DNA of 64,000 bases from Saturnia japonica (lineage: Eukaryota; Arthropoda; Insecta; Lepidoptera; Saturniidae), in the NCBI GenBank assembly GCA_033032175.1, contig CM065322.1, positions 8,060,001 to 8,124,000 on the forward strand, read 5' to 3'. How positions within the stretch are numbered: the first letter of the stretch is position 1; each line of letters begins with the position of its first letter. A program made the translations under genes and the position numbers. The notes below the pieces were generated by a model, which did not search any database, was not told where the DNA came from, and saw only the letters and a list, made by a program, of their open reading frames with translations. Positions 23,591 through 35,384 of the stretch are shown here, piece by piece.

Positions 23591-24677
23591 GGGGAACTAT
23601 GTCTGGAACCTCCTCGTGGTGTGCCCCGGGCAACGGCGGCCGCTTCACGGCCGACGGCTAATACCAGACCGACGGCGTTCCTCCCCTGTACCCCTCTGCT
23701 CATCAGAGGAGACAGGGGATGGGGCAAGAGTGGACCTGCTTCGGCTCGTCCACTACGGACGGACTCGTCGCTGACGGCGGAGGAGGAAGAAAACCTCCTT
23801 AAAAAATTGAGAGGATACAACCTCTTTAAAAAATCGCTGACGGCGGTGGAGTAAACCACCTTAAAAAACCTTGGACGAACTGTGGTGGAGTAAGCCACCC
23901 TTTAAAAAATCACGGACGGACGGTGGAAGACAACCACCTTAAAAAATTACTGGACGGAGGTGGAGAAAACCACCAGTATAAAAAATCAAGGACGGAGAGT
24001 GGAAGGAAACCACTTAAAAAAATAACCGGACGGATGAGGATGAGCACCTCGTTAAAAAATCAAAGACGGACTTGACAAGGACGAACGGGAGCTTAATGAC
24101 GGCAGAGGAGGAAACCTCTATAAAAAACCAACGACGGACTGGTGGGGGAGGGGGTGCGTTCATTCGCCTCCTTCTCCTGCCGTTACAGGACGGCAGAGGA
24201 GAAAACCTCGGTAAAAAATCATGGCCGGGCTAGCGGGGTGGGGATGCGTTCATTCGCCCCTTACCCCCGCCATATGCCAAACATTATGGCAGAGACAGAG
24301 GAGAAAACCTCTATAAAAAACCCAACGACGGGTGGGTGGGGGACTGGTGGTGGTTCATCTGCCTCCTTCTCCTGCCAGGCCGAACCAAGGGGAGATGGGT
24401 CGGGGGGCCTGTCTTCCCATTGCACTGGTTTGGCGGACGGGGAGACAGTTCGTCACCGGGCTGTCTCCGTCAGCGGGCGGCCCTTCCGGGCCTTGCCGCC
24501 GGGGCGGCGCGGCTGAATGCCAGCGCAGTGCCCGCGTCGCCCCAGTATGGCGGCGGACGGTGCACCGTGGAGTTTTTTAGTGAGTATGAGTCTTACATAA
24601 CCACTCGTCCCCCTTTGCGAGTGTGTACCCATGACGGGTTTTCCACTCCACGTCAACAAAAAAAAAAAAAAAAAAAA
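23591..24677 (+). mobile_element. GC-rich non-autonomous retroposon with stem-loop array
   Basis: Bounded by an identical 14-base target duplication, AGTACCACTACTTT, at 23577-23590 and 24678-24691. It ends in a poly(A) run of about 20 bases, which marks target-primed retrotransposition in + orientation. The 1.09-kb body is far richer in G+C than its surroundings. Several short ORFs cross it, but none shows a recognisable domain. The middle (23781-24322) is an array of eleven short hairpins, each followed by an A run. The 3' part ends with a unique GC-rich block and gttttccactccacgtcaac before the A tail. It may be a 5'-truncated LINE 3' region or a SINE-like element; the family is not recognised. 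Confidence 0.85.
23781..24322 (+). repeat. Array of eleven stem-loop modules
   Basis: Each module has a 4-6 bp stem, a 6-7 base A-rich loop and then a TAAAAAA-type run, often introduced by GACGG. Stems include AGGAGG/CCTCCT (23781-23799), GGTGG/CCACC (23845-23860, 23884-23899, 23922-23938, 23959-23974), AGTGG/CCACT (23998-24014) and AGAGG/CCTCT (23810-23825, 24104-24119, 24297-24312). Both arms change together between modules, so pairing is kept while sequence varies. Confidence 0.8.
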
Positions 24678-24947
24678 AGTACCACTACTTTATGTAGGAA
24701 ATATTTACAACTGTTGATTTTTCGGCGTTTGAAATCGCCTATACTTACGCTCAACTTGGAAAGTACACGGGAAGAGGTCCCAACAGCGGGACATTTACAT
24801 ACTGGAATTTTTATTATTATTTAGTTAAAAAAGAAAAGAGATCAATATTTTCGTAAGTTCATTTATTCGTTTACTGATATACTGTAGATATTAAATATTA
24901 AAATAGTGACTCATTAAATTAGTATTAAACTTATTCCTCTTATTTAC

Positions 24948-26371
24948 TTAGTGATGGTAGATTGGAGCAGAGTGGTAGACGGGGGCAGAGTGGTAGATAG
25001 GTGCAGAGTAGGAGATAGGTGTGGCGTGGACAACTGGTGCAGCATGCACCACAGGGGCGGTATTATAGGTTATAGGGGTGGTGAGTTTAGCGACGGGTGC
25101 AACGTATCTAGCAACTGGGGCTACAGCGGCAACCTTAGCAACATGAGCTAGGGGTTCTTTGTTAACGACAGCGTTGAATCCGTTTTGGGGATCCGCGGTG
25201 TAGTCTACAGTACGCTTGGTACCGTCGGGGTCAACGACTGAATAGGAACCTTGGACGACATCACCGTCGCGGGTTTCGTGTTGAGATTTGGAGTCACCGG
25301 TAAGACTATCCTGGACATCGTAGGCGAAGCTGTACCTAGGGTGCGCGTCGTACTCTTCAACGGCGAGCTTGGCAACTGGTGCGACGGCGTGAACTTTAGC
25401 GATGGGAGCTGCATACGCTATAGGTGCAGCGTGATACGCAGGCGCTGCGTAAGAGAGAGGAGTAACCGGGAGGAGTCCGGCGCTGGCGACCGCCACCAAG
25501 CAGGTGAATACCACAAACTGTAATTTCAAATAATGTAATAAAATTAATATACATTAATCAATACCGATAGCCTATAGCTACTCTGTTAATAATTTATTGA
25601 TTTTTATTTTGAATGAATTCTTATGGAGCTAATAATGTTTATTATGTACTTTGAAATCTAAGTACATAATCTGAGTGGATCATTACATGAATGACGGTGA
25701 CATCTGGAAGTGATTGCCTCTATGTATATCCACTGAAAATGATAATAAATGTAACAAACATTAATACTGTAAAATCAATTAAAAATATTGATAAGCCCGA
25801 TCAAGATCCATGACTGCTCTTCTCGATGACTGGAATGTTAACCGATCCGATAGTAATATATTAAGTGCCTTCTTAGGGCCTACATTAAATAAAATACTTT
25901 TGATTGATTGATCTACTATTCATTTGAAGTTCGTAGGTTACTAATACAATTCAATAAGGTACAACACTTAAAACTAGAATTTTATTTGAGCTATATATTA
26001 CAAGACAAAATAAAAAAGAGTAAAAGTACTACAACGATAACACAATAATATTATTTTTTCGGCCTTCATTTTATGTCACTACTGAATATAGGCCTTTCTT
26101 TGAATAGGTTACATGCCAAAGGAGTGAGTGCTCACTTCTGTATTTTGGGAAAGCTCGAGGCTTAATTCACTGTACCGACACTCTGCAAAATTAACTTTAT
26201 TCTTCGTTAAATTCAAAACCTGAACAGACCATCTGGTCTGTAGATCTCTACGACAAATTAAATTGGCCTTAACGAGAACTTGCGACCTTCAAACTATTAA
26301 TATTTAGGCATACTTATTACACCTACATATCATAGGTAGGTACATATTTTTTTGCTTACCTTAAAAACCAT
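24948..26371 (-). CDS. RR-2 cuticular protein (CPR-d), two exons
   Basis: Secreted chitin-binding cuticle protein of about 193 residues. Exon 1 is 26360-26371 (MVFK, donor gtaagc) and exon 2 is 24948-25517 (acceptor aattacag). The longer ORF reaching 25529 runs into the intron. Signal peptide [17 protein letters not shown]. The RR-2 core starts at [18 protein letters not shown], followed by [36 protein letters not shown] and [11 protein letters not shown]. The C-terminal arm has H-A-A-P-V and Y-H-S-A-P repeats and ends IYHH. TTTATT at 24862-24867 is the likely poly(A) signal. It shares HETRDGDVV and the YHH end with CPR-b and CPR-e, so the three arose by local duplication (inference). Confidence 0.95.
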
Positions 26372-26423
26372 TGTTAGTTGAAGTGTATGAATCAAATGGT
26401 AGAGAATGTATAATTCACGCGAA

Positions 26424-26429
26424 TTTATA
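26424..26429 (-). promoter_or_regulatory. TATA box of CPR-d
   Basis: TATAAA on the minus strand, about 53 bases upstream of the ATG at 26371. Confidence 0.65.
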
Positions 26430-28320
26430 TTAGTAAAATATGACCTCGGGCTGTAACTACTGCGGGGATTAGGCATTCAGGCGTACCACTCGATGATATT
26501 ATGTTCTAATCAATATACTAATTTTATGAGTTATAAGGCACAATCATTACAAGGTGGACGAGAAAAAGTACCCGAAAGTTATGTGTGAAGTGTGTTTAAA
26601 TGAATCATAAAAAAATCACGTCTTAAATAGATCATTTCGACCAGCCTTTCACTCGAATTTAAATAATAGTCGTATGAGAGTAGATGATAGTATAAATGCA
26701 TAATATACCATAATTATTACAAAATTGAGATAGAAAATTGGGTTTCTAAGTATTACTAGGCCCATAAATTATTCAAAGAATAATTAATTAATTATGAAAT
26801 TAAACTATTACTCTTAGAGCCTGTTTCACGATTTCGCTATAATTTACTTCATAATCTATATTCACATATAAAGCTGAAGAGATTTTTTATTTATATGGAC
26901 ACGTTAATCCCTGGAACTGCCAGACAGATTAGACATCATATTTAGTTATTAAAGAAGCGCCAACAGCGCGCATATTTTACATGATCCATTTTTACAATTA
27001 ATTCCAAGTCCAAAACAGTTATGCGAACCTATTATAGGCGCCCACTACATTGATAACATAAAAATAATAACTATTACTGATAAAAAAAAATTATTGTAAT
27101 TAACATTGTAATATTAAAATAATTCATTGAAAGGACTACTATGTTTTAATTAATAATTGTAAAGAAAAATAAAAATAGAGAGACCAGTGATTATGAATAT
27201 CGATTATTGTAAATTAAACTAAGTCACTGAAGTGAAATAACTTTTATCTGGGTAATAATGTTCGGCAATGTCTGTGCAAATATGTCAAAATTCTCTATTA
27301 ATCCATTAAACTCATTGTATGTTCTGCACATTCTCACGACGGGCAAGTTATATCCGAGATTGGTTCTACAGAGTGGTTGTGAGAAAATTTTACTAATTCT
27401 CTTTCTAGGATAATTATTAGAAACATTAAAATTAACTTCTGCTAGAATAGTGGGACAATCAATACGGCCATCGATGATCTTATGTAGAAATGCAATATCT
27501 TTGCATTTTACACCCTATTTATTAAGGAATAATTTCACTGCTGGGAAACACGGGAAATTAGAACAATAATAGGCTAAACGGGTGCGGTGCGGATGGTGGC
27601 GCGTTAAAAAATTGGCCGAATAAATTTAACACCGGTGAGATCATAGGGCACGGGTAGTAAGTATACTTTACAAATAACTCTCATTAGAAAAAAGTGTTGA
27701 GTTTGAAAAACAATATCATTCGATTATTTGACGATTAATGCAAAAACTCTTGTCACCAGATATTACGGGATATATAATTACTTGACAACATTGTTTCGAG
27801 GCAGTATTGTCGAGACAGGCTTTCTCTTGTCAAACCCCAAAATATTGTTTATCATTCTGTCGTGATCAGCTTATACTGGCTTAGTGATATTGAGAACCTA
27901 AAACTAACAACCCTCTTTTCAGTTCGCTCAGGCTTCGCGAGCAAACCTCTCAAGATGTATTCTATTAACAATAGATCGGAAAGTATTTCGAAATTAATTT
28001 TGTCTATTGAGACTTTCAATCCGCGCCCACTTTTATCTCGATATGCATGTCTAGAATGACATCATGTGACAACAGATATTTTGTTTATGAATCCTGTGAC
28101 TTATAAACTATTAACTGGTTAATAAAGCGTCAAGTAAGTTATATAATTATTACATTAATTGTAGTAAGCCTTGCAATTAGAGTTACCAGTGATTTCTAAG
28201 AGTTTTAAATGACAATAAGCCTACATGCCACTTTACTTGTAGAAGTAGAAATAAGTGAATATTGGAGAAATAGGTAACAATATCATAACGCTGAATACAG
28301 TTTTTTTGAAATAAAACTAA
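26430..28320. other. No gene seen
   Basis: Upstream of CPR-d. AT-rich; a repeat G scrap lies near 27560-27660 (gtgagatcatagggcacggg). No exon with coding bias found. Confidence 0.55.
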
Positions 28321-28324
28321 GATA

Positions 28325-28560
28325 GCAAACAAACGTACGCCTCGCCAGATAGTAAGAGATTATCGTACCCTATGGATGCTTGTAACACCAGAGGTATCAC
28401 TAGTGCGTTGTCAACCTTGGACCCTTAAAGGAGCTCTGATAAACTTACTCATCGCAGGAACATAAGACAAAGCTATTTGGCAGTGATTTTCTGTAGGGAG
28501 AGGAGGTGTTTCATTTCACCAGTCGGGCTGCCCTAAGTAGAGAGAATTTCTAAATAGATT
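28325..28560 (+). repeat. Lepidopteran dispersed repeat
   Basis: cgcctcgccagatagtaag, cttgtaacaccagaggtatc and accagtcgggctgccc follow the order of a repeat I recall as abundant in moths and butterflies. Function unknown; probably a LINE 3' part. Confidence 0.55.
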
Positions 28561-29311
28561 TCTCTGTGCAACGTTTATGATAAGCATGTATCATATGAAT
28601 TTTTAACATATTATACCAATTGTTAACCAGATTTATATCGATACCGATCAACACAATATATGTATATTAGTATGTTTAGGTACATAAAATAAGATTTCTT
28701 TACTATTTTAAGAAATAAAGTAATTATGTCAAATTATTTTTAATCATAATTGTCTTTAATTTGAATTCTCTTAATTCCCATTAATTATTTACAATAAGTG
28801 TTTATGATAACAAAAATATCTGTGAATTCAACAGACAAACTTATCCTAGATATTTTAATTTAATTATTTATTTCTGTAAAATAAAATCGTTCAATGTGGC
28901 TTTAATCATAGGTTTCAAAATAAGTTGTTAAGATACGAGCAGTATCGCAGCCGTTACAATATATTATTGTTCCATATTTAAAGATTAAGGCATTGAAATA
29001 GCCCTTTATGAGATTTTTAAATTATAAAATAAACTCAACGAACAGACGTTAGTTTGCAGACTTATTGACAGTTGTTGTCGTTGTAGGTTCAGAGCGATCG
29101 CGATCGCTCCGACTTCCGATTGGCAGTGGCGGTGCTAGACCAAATGTAGACGTCGGCGCCATCCTGTTGCGAGACCTCTTTCATTTCCCAGTCAGAAAGA
29201 AAACGATAAATAGTGCTAATTGCTAATCATAGGTTGTTTATCTCCCTCATTAGCTCGATGTGCATTATTTACAGCCGGCTACTGTACTACTCATGCGTAC
29301 GGAAATATATA

Positions 29312-29413
29312 CAAACTAGCGGTGTGCCTGCGGCTCCGCATGCGTTTGATATTACGCAGTAATTATTTACATTTATTGAAAGTTCTTACAGCCAATCAAT
29401 TTAGGAATAATAA

Positions 29414-29454
<41 letters not shown>

Positions 29455-29960
29455 AATATATAATAATAATAATATATAATAGTATATAATTTTCATCAAA
29501 ATTGTTTGAGGAAAGAGGAATTATCAAAATAAATAAAATAAATTATTTTTTACATATTTTTGAAATTATTGTTGACGATTCTTCTAGCCTATCAATTATG
29601 AAATCCCGTATGCATCCCATCCCATGTAGGAATTTTTTTCAAACGCGGTTGATAATTAATTAATTTTTAATTATAAAAATATTTTTGACAACTCAATATA
29701 GCTTCAGAATCATGGAATTGACATATCCCTGCAAAATTTCGTGAAAGAATAAAAATTATTTTTTGGTAAATTATTTTTTTTACCATTTCAAAAACTATTA
29801 CTGATAATTATAAATAGCTTTTCAATTGACCAATGACATAATGTGCTTCTCATGTACAAAATTTCATGAGAATCGGTAAAACCGTTTTTGAGTTAAATCT
29901 GAGCATACAAACAGACAGACACATTTTTAATGCCATATTCGTGATCAGTACCGGGAAATG
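29312..29960 (-). repeat. Dispersed repeat A copy
   Basis: Starts ctagcggtgtgcctgcggct and ends near gtgatcagtacc; inverted relative to the copy at about 5018-5725. No coding content. Confidence 0.65.
29405..29452. repeat. AT microsatellite inside repeat A copy
   Basis: Alternating AT run within the repeat A copy at 29312-29960. Confidence 0.85.
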
Positions 29961-30339
29961 GAGAAAAAATATATTACATGTATTAATTATAGGTAATAAC
30001 ACAGTTAGGTTTAGGCTTTTTTGCGGCCTCTCGCCGCCACTGCCGATTGGTACAGTTGTTGATAAAGTTGTTATTGATGGCGACAACGCCATCCAGCATA
30101 ATTTATGCGAACAGGCATCATCATTTCAGCCGAACGTCCATTGCCGAACATAAAGAACTCTTTGGCCATATTACATATAGCAAGAGAACGTGCTGGCACC
30201 AATTTCTTGTTCGACTTGATTTATGAGTTAAAAGAGAATCCTGTGTAAATCTTATTACTGTTTCTCGAGTTATGAGCACACACAAAAAGACGTTTTACGG
30301 TTTTATAATTTATTGATTGAATTTTGCTGAATTTTGTAT

Positions 30340-30610
30340 ACGCATAACATAACCTACCATCATGCCTGTATCCCCTAAGAGTTAGGTAGAGGTGTACTAA
30401 TGTACACCCACAGTTCGCCGTCTATGTTTTTAGGTCCCATGTAATAGGGGGCGAGCCTATTACCATTAATCGGGCACAAAACCAAACTTTCAGCTGTTAC
30501 TGAGAATTTTATAGAAAACCCCTATAACACTTAGCTCAACCTGGGAATCGAACCCAGGACCTCGGTCATAGCAGTCGTGCTTACGACCACTAGGCTAATG
30601 AGGCGGTCAC
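30340..30610 (-). mobile_element. tRNA-derived SINE
   Basis: On the minus strand it starts gcctcattagcctagtggtc (A box) and has ctgggttcgattcccagg (B box), i.e. a tRNA-like head with internal RNA polymerase III promoter. A tRNA-unrelated body follows with gtgggtgtacattagtacacc, typical of lepidopteran SINEs. It should not be taken as a tRNA gene. Confidence 0.82.
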
Positions 30611-32300
30611 AGCTAAATACGAAGTCTTGCAATTTTGCCCAGTAAGGGCTTTATGTAAGACCGATTTTTAGGAAATTCAGCCCTCAAAAATATTACCAAA
30701 GTGTCAAATTGTTTTATGGTAATCCTAAATACTTAAGATAAATATACGTATCAATTGGCAAAAATTTGTAATTGACTACTAACCTCCTGCTATGTAGCTT
30801 CCTATTTGAGAAAGATTTTTTAGTATACGATCAGTAAATATAAGTATTATAAATTGGAAACTTTGGAACTTTGGAAAACTCTGTGTTAGATTACCAACTG
30901 TCACCTTCAAGAACGACATTAGATATATTTCATGAATCTATACCTTCTTCTATATATTATAACATCGGATCTCTTCGGAAACGCGCCGAAGATAAAAAAT
31001 AACTTTTTGTTCATACAAAAATACTATAATTGCGATTAAAAAATAGGAAGGCGGGTAATGGGAATGGCTACGATATGTGAGTAACCAGTATTGATACTTG
31101 GTGCCAATATAAATATTTAATTAAGTAAATTTTATTTAGCATTTATTTGGATCAATGAAAGCCCTATAAAAACTGTTATAAAATGAAATTATGTAAAATA
31201 CGAAATAAGTATCCTAACATAGTTTTATGCAAGAAAACTTAATGCTAAAAATTGGTAAAGTTTTTTTTTAATTCTTTATTGCCGACGTATAGTCAAGGAT
31301 TATAATCAGATAAAAACATAATACAAATTAAAACTTTTAAATGAAAATACATTTTAATTATTTGGGTAGGAGGGTGAAAATTTGGGGTTATAAGTATTAC
31401 TTGAGGTCAAATCGAAAAAAAAAATTGTTGTGGAAAAATAATCTAGATAAAGCTCTCTAGAGAGCTGATCACCTAGTGGTCTGAAATATACTGTACTACC
31501 TATCAAAGATACATAAAAATTAGTCGAGCCATTTCGGAAGAAGGCGACCATAAACAACGTGACACGAGATTTTTATATATAAGATATTGTTTTCGCACAC
31601 GTGAGCTTGCTTGTTTTTGACAAGAGTAAGGTGCGGGCAGTGCAAGTCGTGCGTTGTGCAGGGGCGACGGGAGTCCAGCCGCTCGCAGAGCCTGCGACCC
31701 CCGTTATAAGTCTAAACGACTGTCCAGTGGGGCGCGCCCCCCACTTTGAAAATCAATGATCTAACACATTGATTTCGATGTTACAGTATAATTGTTTGCC
31801 GTAAGGAATAAACGAGCATAGTTATAGATTTATAGAAGTTATTGAAATTTAAAAGATCATTCGGTGACTGTTATTTGGTAATTGCATGTAAATATAAAAG
31901 GATTGTACCTGCTATACATATTTGTTAATCAACGATCTAATTTAATTTACATTTGATTTACATTATTAGTCTTTACTTTATCTGAAATTCGTATTATATT
32001 TATTTCGCTTACTCTTTAGTAAAATTATAGTAACTACTTTCAAGTATATTTTAATGCTGTGCTCATTCCTCTTACTGAACTTCAACCAAGCCATTCATAA
32101 TGTATATGATTATGAAAGTTTTTATTTCGAATTACTTGTCTAGTGTAAATTAGGAGTCCAGCGTCGTCTAATAATTTTACAAAACAAAAAAATTGTATAT
32201 GTAGTCTTTGACTTCGATCCTTACATTATCTGCTAATTTTTAATAGCCAGTCTTTATAGTGTACGGTAAATTAAAAACAATTATGTATGTATTTCATCAC
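30611..32300. other. No gene seen
   Basis: AT-rich with repeat scraps, and one GC-rich patch at about 31620-31745 (gtgcgggcagtgcaagtcgt to ggggcgcgccccccac) that resembles no feature I know. Confidence 0.55.
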
Positions 32301-32377
32301 AATTCGTTTATTCGTTCACTATCTAAAATAATAAATTAATTCTTGTCGTTTTAAACTATGACTAGGTTGCGAGATTC

Positions 32378-33093
32378 TCAATGGTGGTAAATGGGTGCGG
32401 AGTACGCAACGGGTGCAGCGTGTACAAGAGGGGCGGCTGCGGCATGGGCAACGGGAGCAGCGTACGCGAGAGGAGCAGCCACTTTAGCTACAGCGGCGAC
32501 CTTGGAAACATGGGCAAGGGGTTCCTTGTGCACAACAGCGTTGAATCCATTATGAGGGTCGGCGGTATAATCCACAGTACGCTTGGTGCCATCAGGGTCA
32601 ACCACAGAGTAAGAGCCCTGTACTACATCACCATCGCGAGTCTCGTGCTGGGTCTTGGAGTCGCCGGTGATAGCGTCTTGCACATCGTACGCGAAGCTAT
32701 ATTGAGGATGAGCGTCGTATTCGTCAACTGCAACCTTAGCGACGGGGGCAGCGTGGTATGCGACGGGGGCAGCGTGGTATGCAACGGGGGCAGCGTGGAC
32801 GTAAGACGCGGCTGGAGCAGCGTGCAGCAGCGGTGCAGCCGCGTATGCGACAGGAGCTGGGTGAGCTGTATATGCTGCAGGAGCGAGGTAGCCCGCTTGA
32901 GCAACTGCCACTGCGCACATCAGTACTACGAACTGGAAAAGATTTTATTCAAAAGTTATCCTGAAGTGTTTGGATTTAATAGGCATATCTTTAAGAAAAA
33001 GCTCGAAACAAAAATTAAAAAATATAAGTGAAATATTTTATTGATCCCATATTAAATTATTTTATTTTCAAGCAACAATACCTTGAAAGCCAT
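32378..33093 (-). CDS. RR-2 cuticular protein (CPR-e), two exons
   Basis: Secreted chitin-binding cuticle protein of about 188 residues. Exon 1 is 33082-33093 (MAFK, donor gtattg) and exon 2 is 32378-32932 (acceptor ttttccag), with a 149-base phase-0 intron. Signal peptide [17 protein letters not shown], then a His/Ala-rich arm (Y-H-A-A-P-V-A repeats). The RR-2 core begins at [18 protein letters not shown], then [36 protein letters not shown] and [11 protein letters not shown]. The C terminus ends APIYHH. Tandem VAYHAAP units at about residues 50-70 are near-identical at the DNA level, suggesting recent slippage. TATA at 33168-33174; TTTATT at 32307-32312. Confidence 0.95.
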
Positions 33094-33167
33094 TGTAAAT
33101 TGGTCGATATGAGTTTACTGCGAGGATACCTCAAGCTGATTATGCCGCTAATTGCATTCAGCGGACT

Positions 33168-33174
33168 TTTTATA
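33168..33174 (-). promoter_or_regulatory. TATA box of CPR-e
   Basis: TATAAAA on the minus strand, about 75 bases upstream of the ATG, with an ATCAG initiator-like sequence about 30 bases downstream of it. Confidence 0.78.
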
Positions 33175-33179
33175 CACCT

Positions 33180-34119
33180 CTCTAACTCGAGCATTTCATT
33201 GTAGCATTATGAACGTACGTGTGATAGTACAAACCGGTTGTTTTCGATGGTTACGACATTCAATATAATATATTTAATACATACATAAATGTCTACCGTG
33301 ATTGTTTGCTTTATATGATAATGAGAGCAAGTGGGATAATATGATTGATCTCGAGGTAAATATCACTTGCGCCGTAATGCGAACTACTTTTTAGGTAGTA
33401 CGTCCTTGTGCAGCTCAGTTTAATAATTTTTAATCCGTTGAACTTTACAGCTATGTGGGTCATGTGACAATATAAACTAAAATCGTAATTAATTGTGTAA
33501 GAAGTGTCTAATTATAAGTTTTATTGCAGATTGTATCTAACATATTTTTTGAGATATTATGTGTATATAGGGTGAATTTTTGAGATGGGGCAGTAACGGT
33601 GGGTTAACCGTTGTAGCTACAGGAAACTTTCTTTGGAGACTGCCCTTAACTTTTTGGAACAATTTAACTTTCATTTACAAATTCTTTAAAGTGTATAAGG
33701 TCAGCAAGAATATTGATAATTAACACAAAAACTTTTTCATGCTAATCATACTTATGTTGCATATAGTTTTTAAATTTAACGAAATATACATTATACATAT
33801 ATGTTCTATAATTCGTGTATTACTGACATCGTGCCTATAACACACAGTACCTATTAGATGTTTAAAAAAAAAAAACAATTAATATTTCACATTACCTACT
33901 TATCAATCATCATCGTATGATTTTCATTTTTTTTTTTACTAAAAACTTATTAACATAAACTATACTAACTTATACTTATACTAAAAACTAAGTGAGCTTT
34001 TTATAAGTATATATTTTATTATTATTATTTTAAATATTACAATTTAGGTTTTCCTTTTTTTACTTTACAATACAAAGAGGGTGAGGTATTAGAGATTATT
34101 ATAGTCTTTAATAACATTC
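33180..34119. other. No gene seen
   Basis: AT-rich upstream region of CPR-e. Confidence 0.55.
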
Positions 34120-34289
34120 ACGTCGCCATGTTTCATTGCCATCTTCAGGTTATTGTAGTCCACAATGTTTTTCGCCGGTCAATCCCTGGGAGTCATGAAT
34201 CGTCAGGACGCGCGACCCCTCCCCTGTCCCGAAGCCCTTGCTGATTAGGGCTTTCTTCTGCAACTGAGTGTGCACCAGGTAGAGGGTAT

Positions 34290-34321
<32 letters not shown>

Positions 34322-35340
34322 ATTTGCGCACCCGCGTAACCCTCGAGTCTCAGAGATCTCACTGTCAGTTTCGATGCGTATATACCGTCGTAGACCTCAC
34401 TGAACACGTAGGTTACATCCATCGCGTTCCTGTGGGTGCAGAGAACCTGTTTAGTTATTTCGGCTACTGCAGTTGGTCGGCAGTAGGACATCTCGAAGAG
34501 GTTCTCCCGGTCGATGTAGGGAAGCTGGTTGAAGTCACCAATAAGGAGGATTTCGCTTGCTTGCACCCGCCAGCCGGGTGTTTTGGCGCCTCGGTTGTAG
34601 TGGTCGCGGCTGCGTCTCTCTCCACATTAAAGTTCTTCACCAGCCACTTTGTCTTCCCGCAGCCCAGGACCTCGTTTGTCCACTCTATCGTGGGTATCGC
34701 CTGAGTGCTTACTACCGCTGTAGGATTTAAGACCCTCGATACATTTTTCACTTCTCGATTATCTTGTCATCCAGCATGATCTCGTGCACCGGGCAACTAC
34801 GACGATGGGGTCATTCAGAGGGGGTGTTAAATCTGAGCGTGGGATTGGAATCCTACGACTCGTCTTCCTCCCTTAGTACGAAACTGAAAACTGCCATGTA
34901 GCTACCCGATATCTTCCCTGCGATTGTCTGGGCAGTAACGTTGTTATATATGGCCGCTTCCGCTTCCTCGAGTCTCGGTTCCATAGATGCCACGATCCCC
35001 AGATGATGGTCTTCCAGGATCCTTTTACAAGTCAACGTGTTGACTTTTATCGTGACCTCCAAGATTGACTTGAACTCGAAGATTGCGTTCTCCGTGTGCT
35101 CCAGTTGCCCCGCGACAGGAATTCGAACGGACGCCTTCACCTGACCCATGTCGGCTCTGGTCCTTTTCGGCTGTGGGTCCAATCTCGTTATCCGAACTCT
35201 CCTTCGAAGGCGGTCAATGGCGGTCTGCTGTGGATCGTGTTGAGTAGTGTGATTCAGAGTTGTGATTTTCATATTATCAATTATCAAATCTATTTTATGT
35301 TTGAATTTGGTGATAACATGCATTAGCATGGATAGCATAG
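34120..35340 (-). pseudogene. Endogenous viral element: decayed RNA-virus superfamily 1 helicase region
   Basis: Three minus-strand open pieces lie in the order of a viral replicase: 34853-35338 (upstream region, no motif recognised), 34464-34751 with the P-loop LGCGKTKW (helicase motif I), and 34150-34566 with LLIGDFNQLPYIDR (motif II), THRNAMDVTYVFSEVYDGIY, and LTIHDSQGLTGE (motifs V-VI). This fits the helicase of alphavirus-like plus-strand RNA viruses; insect virga-like or negev-like viruses are the likely kind (inference). The pieces are in different frames with stops between, so no protein can be made. A 30-base G run (34291-34320) lies inside the last piece. Not flanked by obvious LTRs. 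Confidence 0.72.
34291..34320. repeat. Run of 30 G
   Basis: Homopolymer inside the viral helicase remnant. It reads as poly-Pro on the helicase strand and poly-Gly on the other. Such runs form G-quadruplexes and are often mis-sized in assemblies. Confidence 0.85.
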
Positions 35341-35380
35341 CTTAGCATGGCATAGCATGCATTGCAAGCTTAGTATTTCC
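35325..35380. repeat. Short TAGCATGG-type tandem repeat
   Basis: Several imperfect copies of tagcatgg/tagcatagc at the right edge of the viral remnant. Confidence 0.6.
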
Positions 35381-35384
35381 TGTT

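Noticed and set aside
23621..24330. CRISPR-like spaced repeats
   Set aside because: Repeats are hairpins inside a eukaryotic retroposon with no unique spacers of constant length.
24142..24824. ORFs of 80-160 codons in the GC-rich retroposon
   Set aside because: They overlap in different frames in a stop-poor GC-rich sequence, with no domain, and one reads through the poly(A).
26436..26452. Possible FTZ-F1-type site (gaggtcat on minus) near CPR-d
   Set aside because: One mismatch to the consensus and not repeated at the other promoters; too weak to list.
29092..29109. 18-base perfect palindrome GAGCGATCGCGATCGCTC
   Set aside because: Striking, but single and without context; chance or a repeat scrap cannot be told apart.
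30540..30605. tRNA-like sequence
   Set aside because: Has A and B boxes but is fused to a SINE body and lacks a proper acceptor stem; head of a SINE.
32381..33031. 216-codon ORF on +
   Set aside because: Antisense of CPR-e exon 2 running into the intron.
34270..34704. 144-codon ORF on + with a poly-Gly run
   Set aside because: Antisense to the viral helicase remnant; kept open by the G run.
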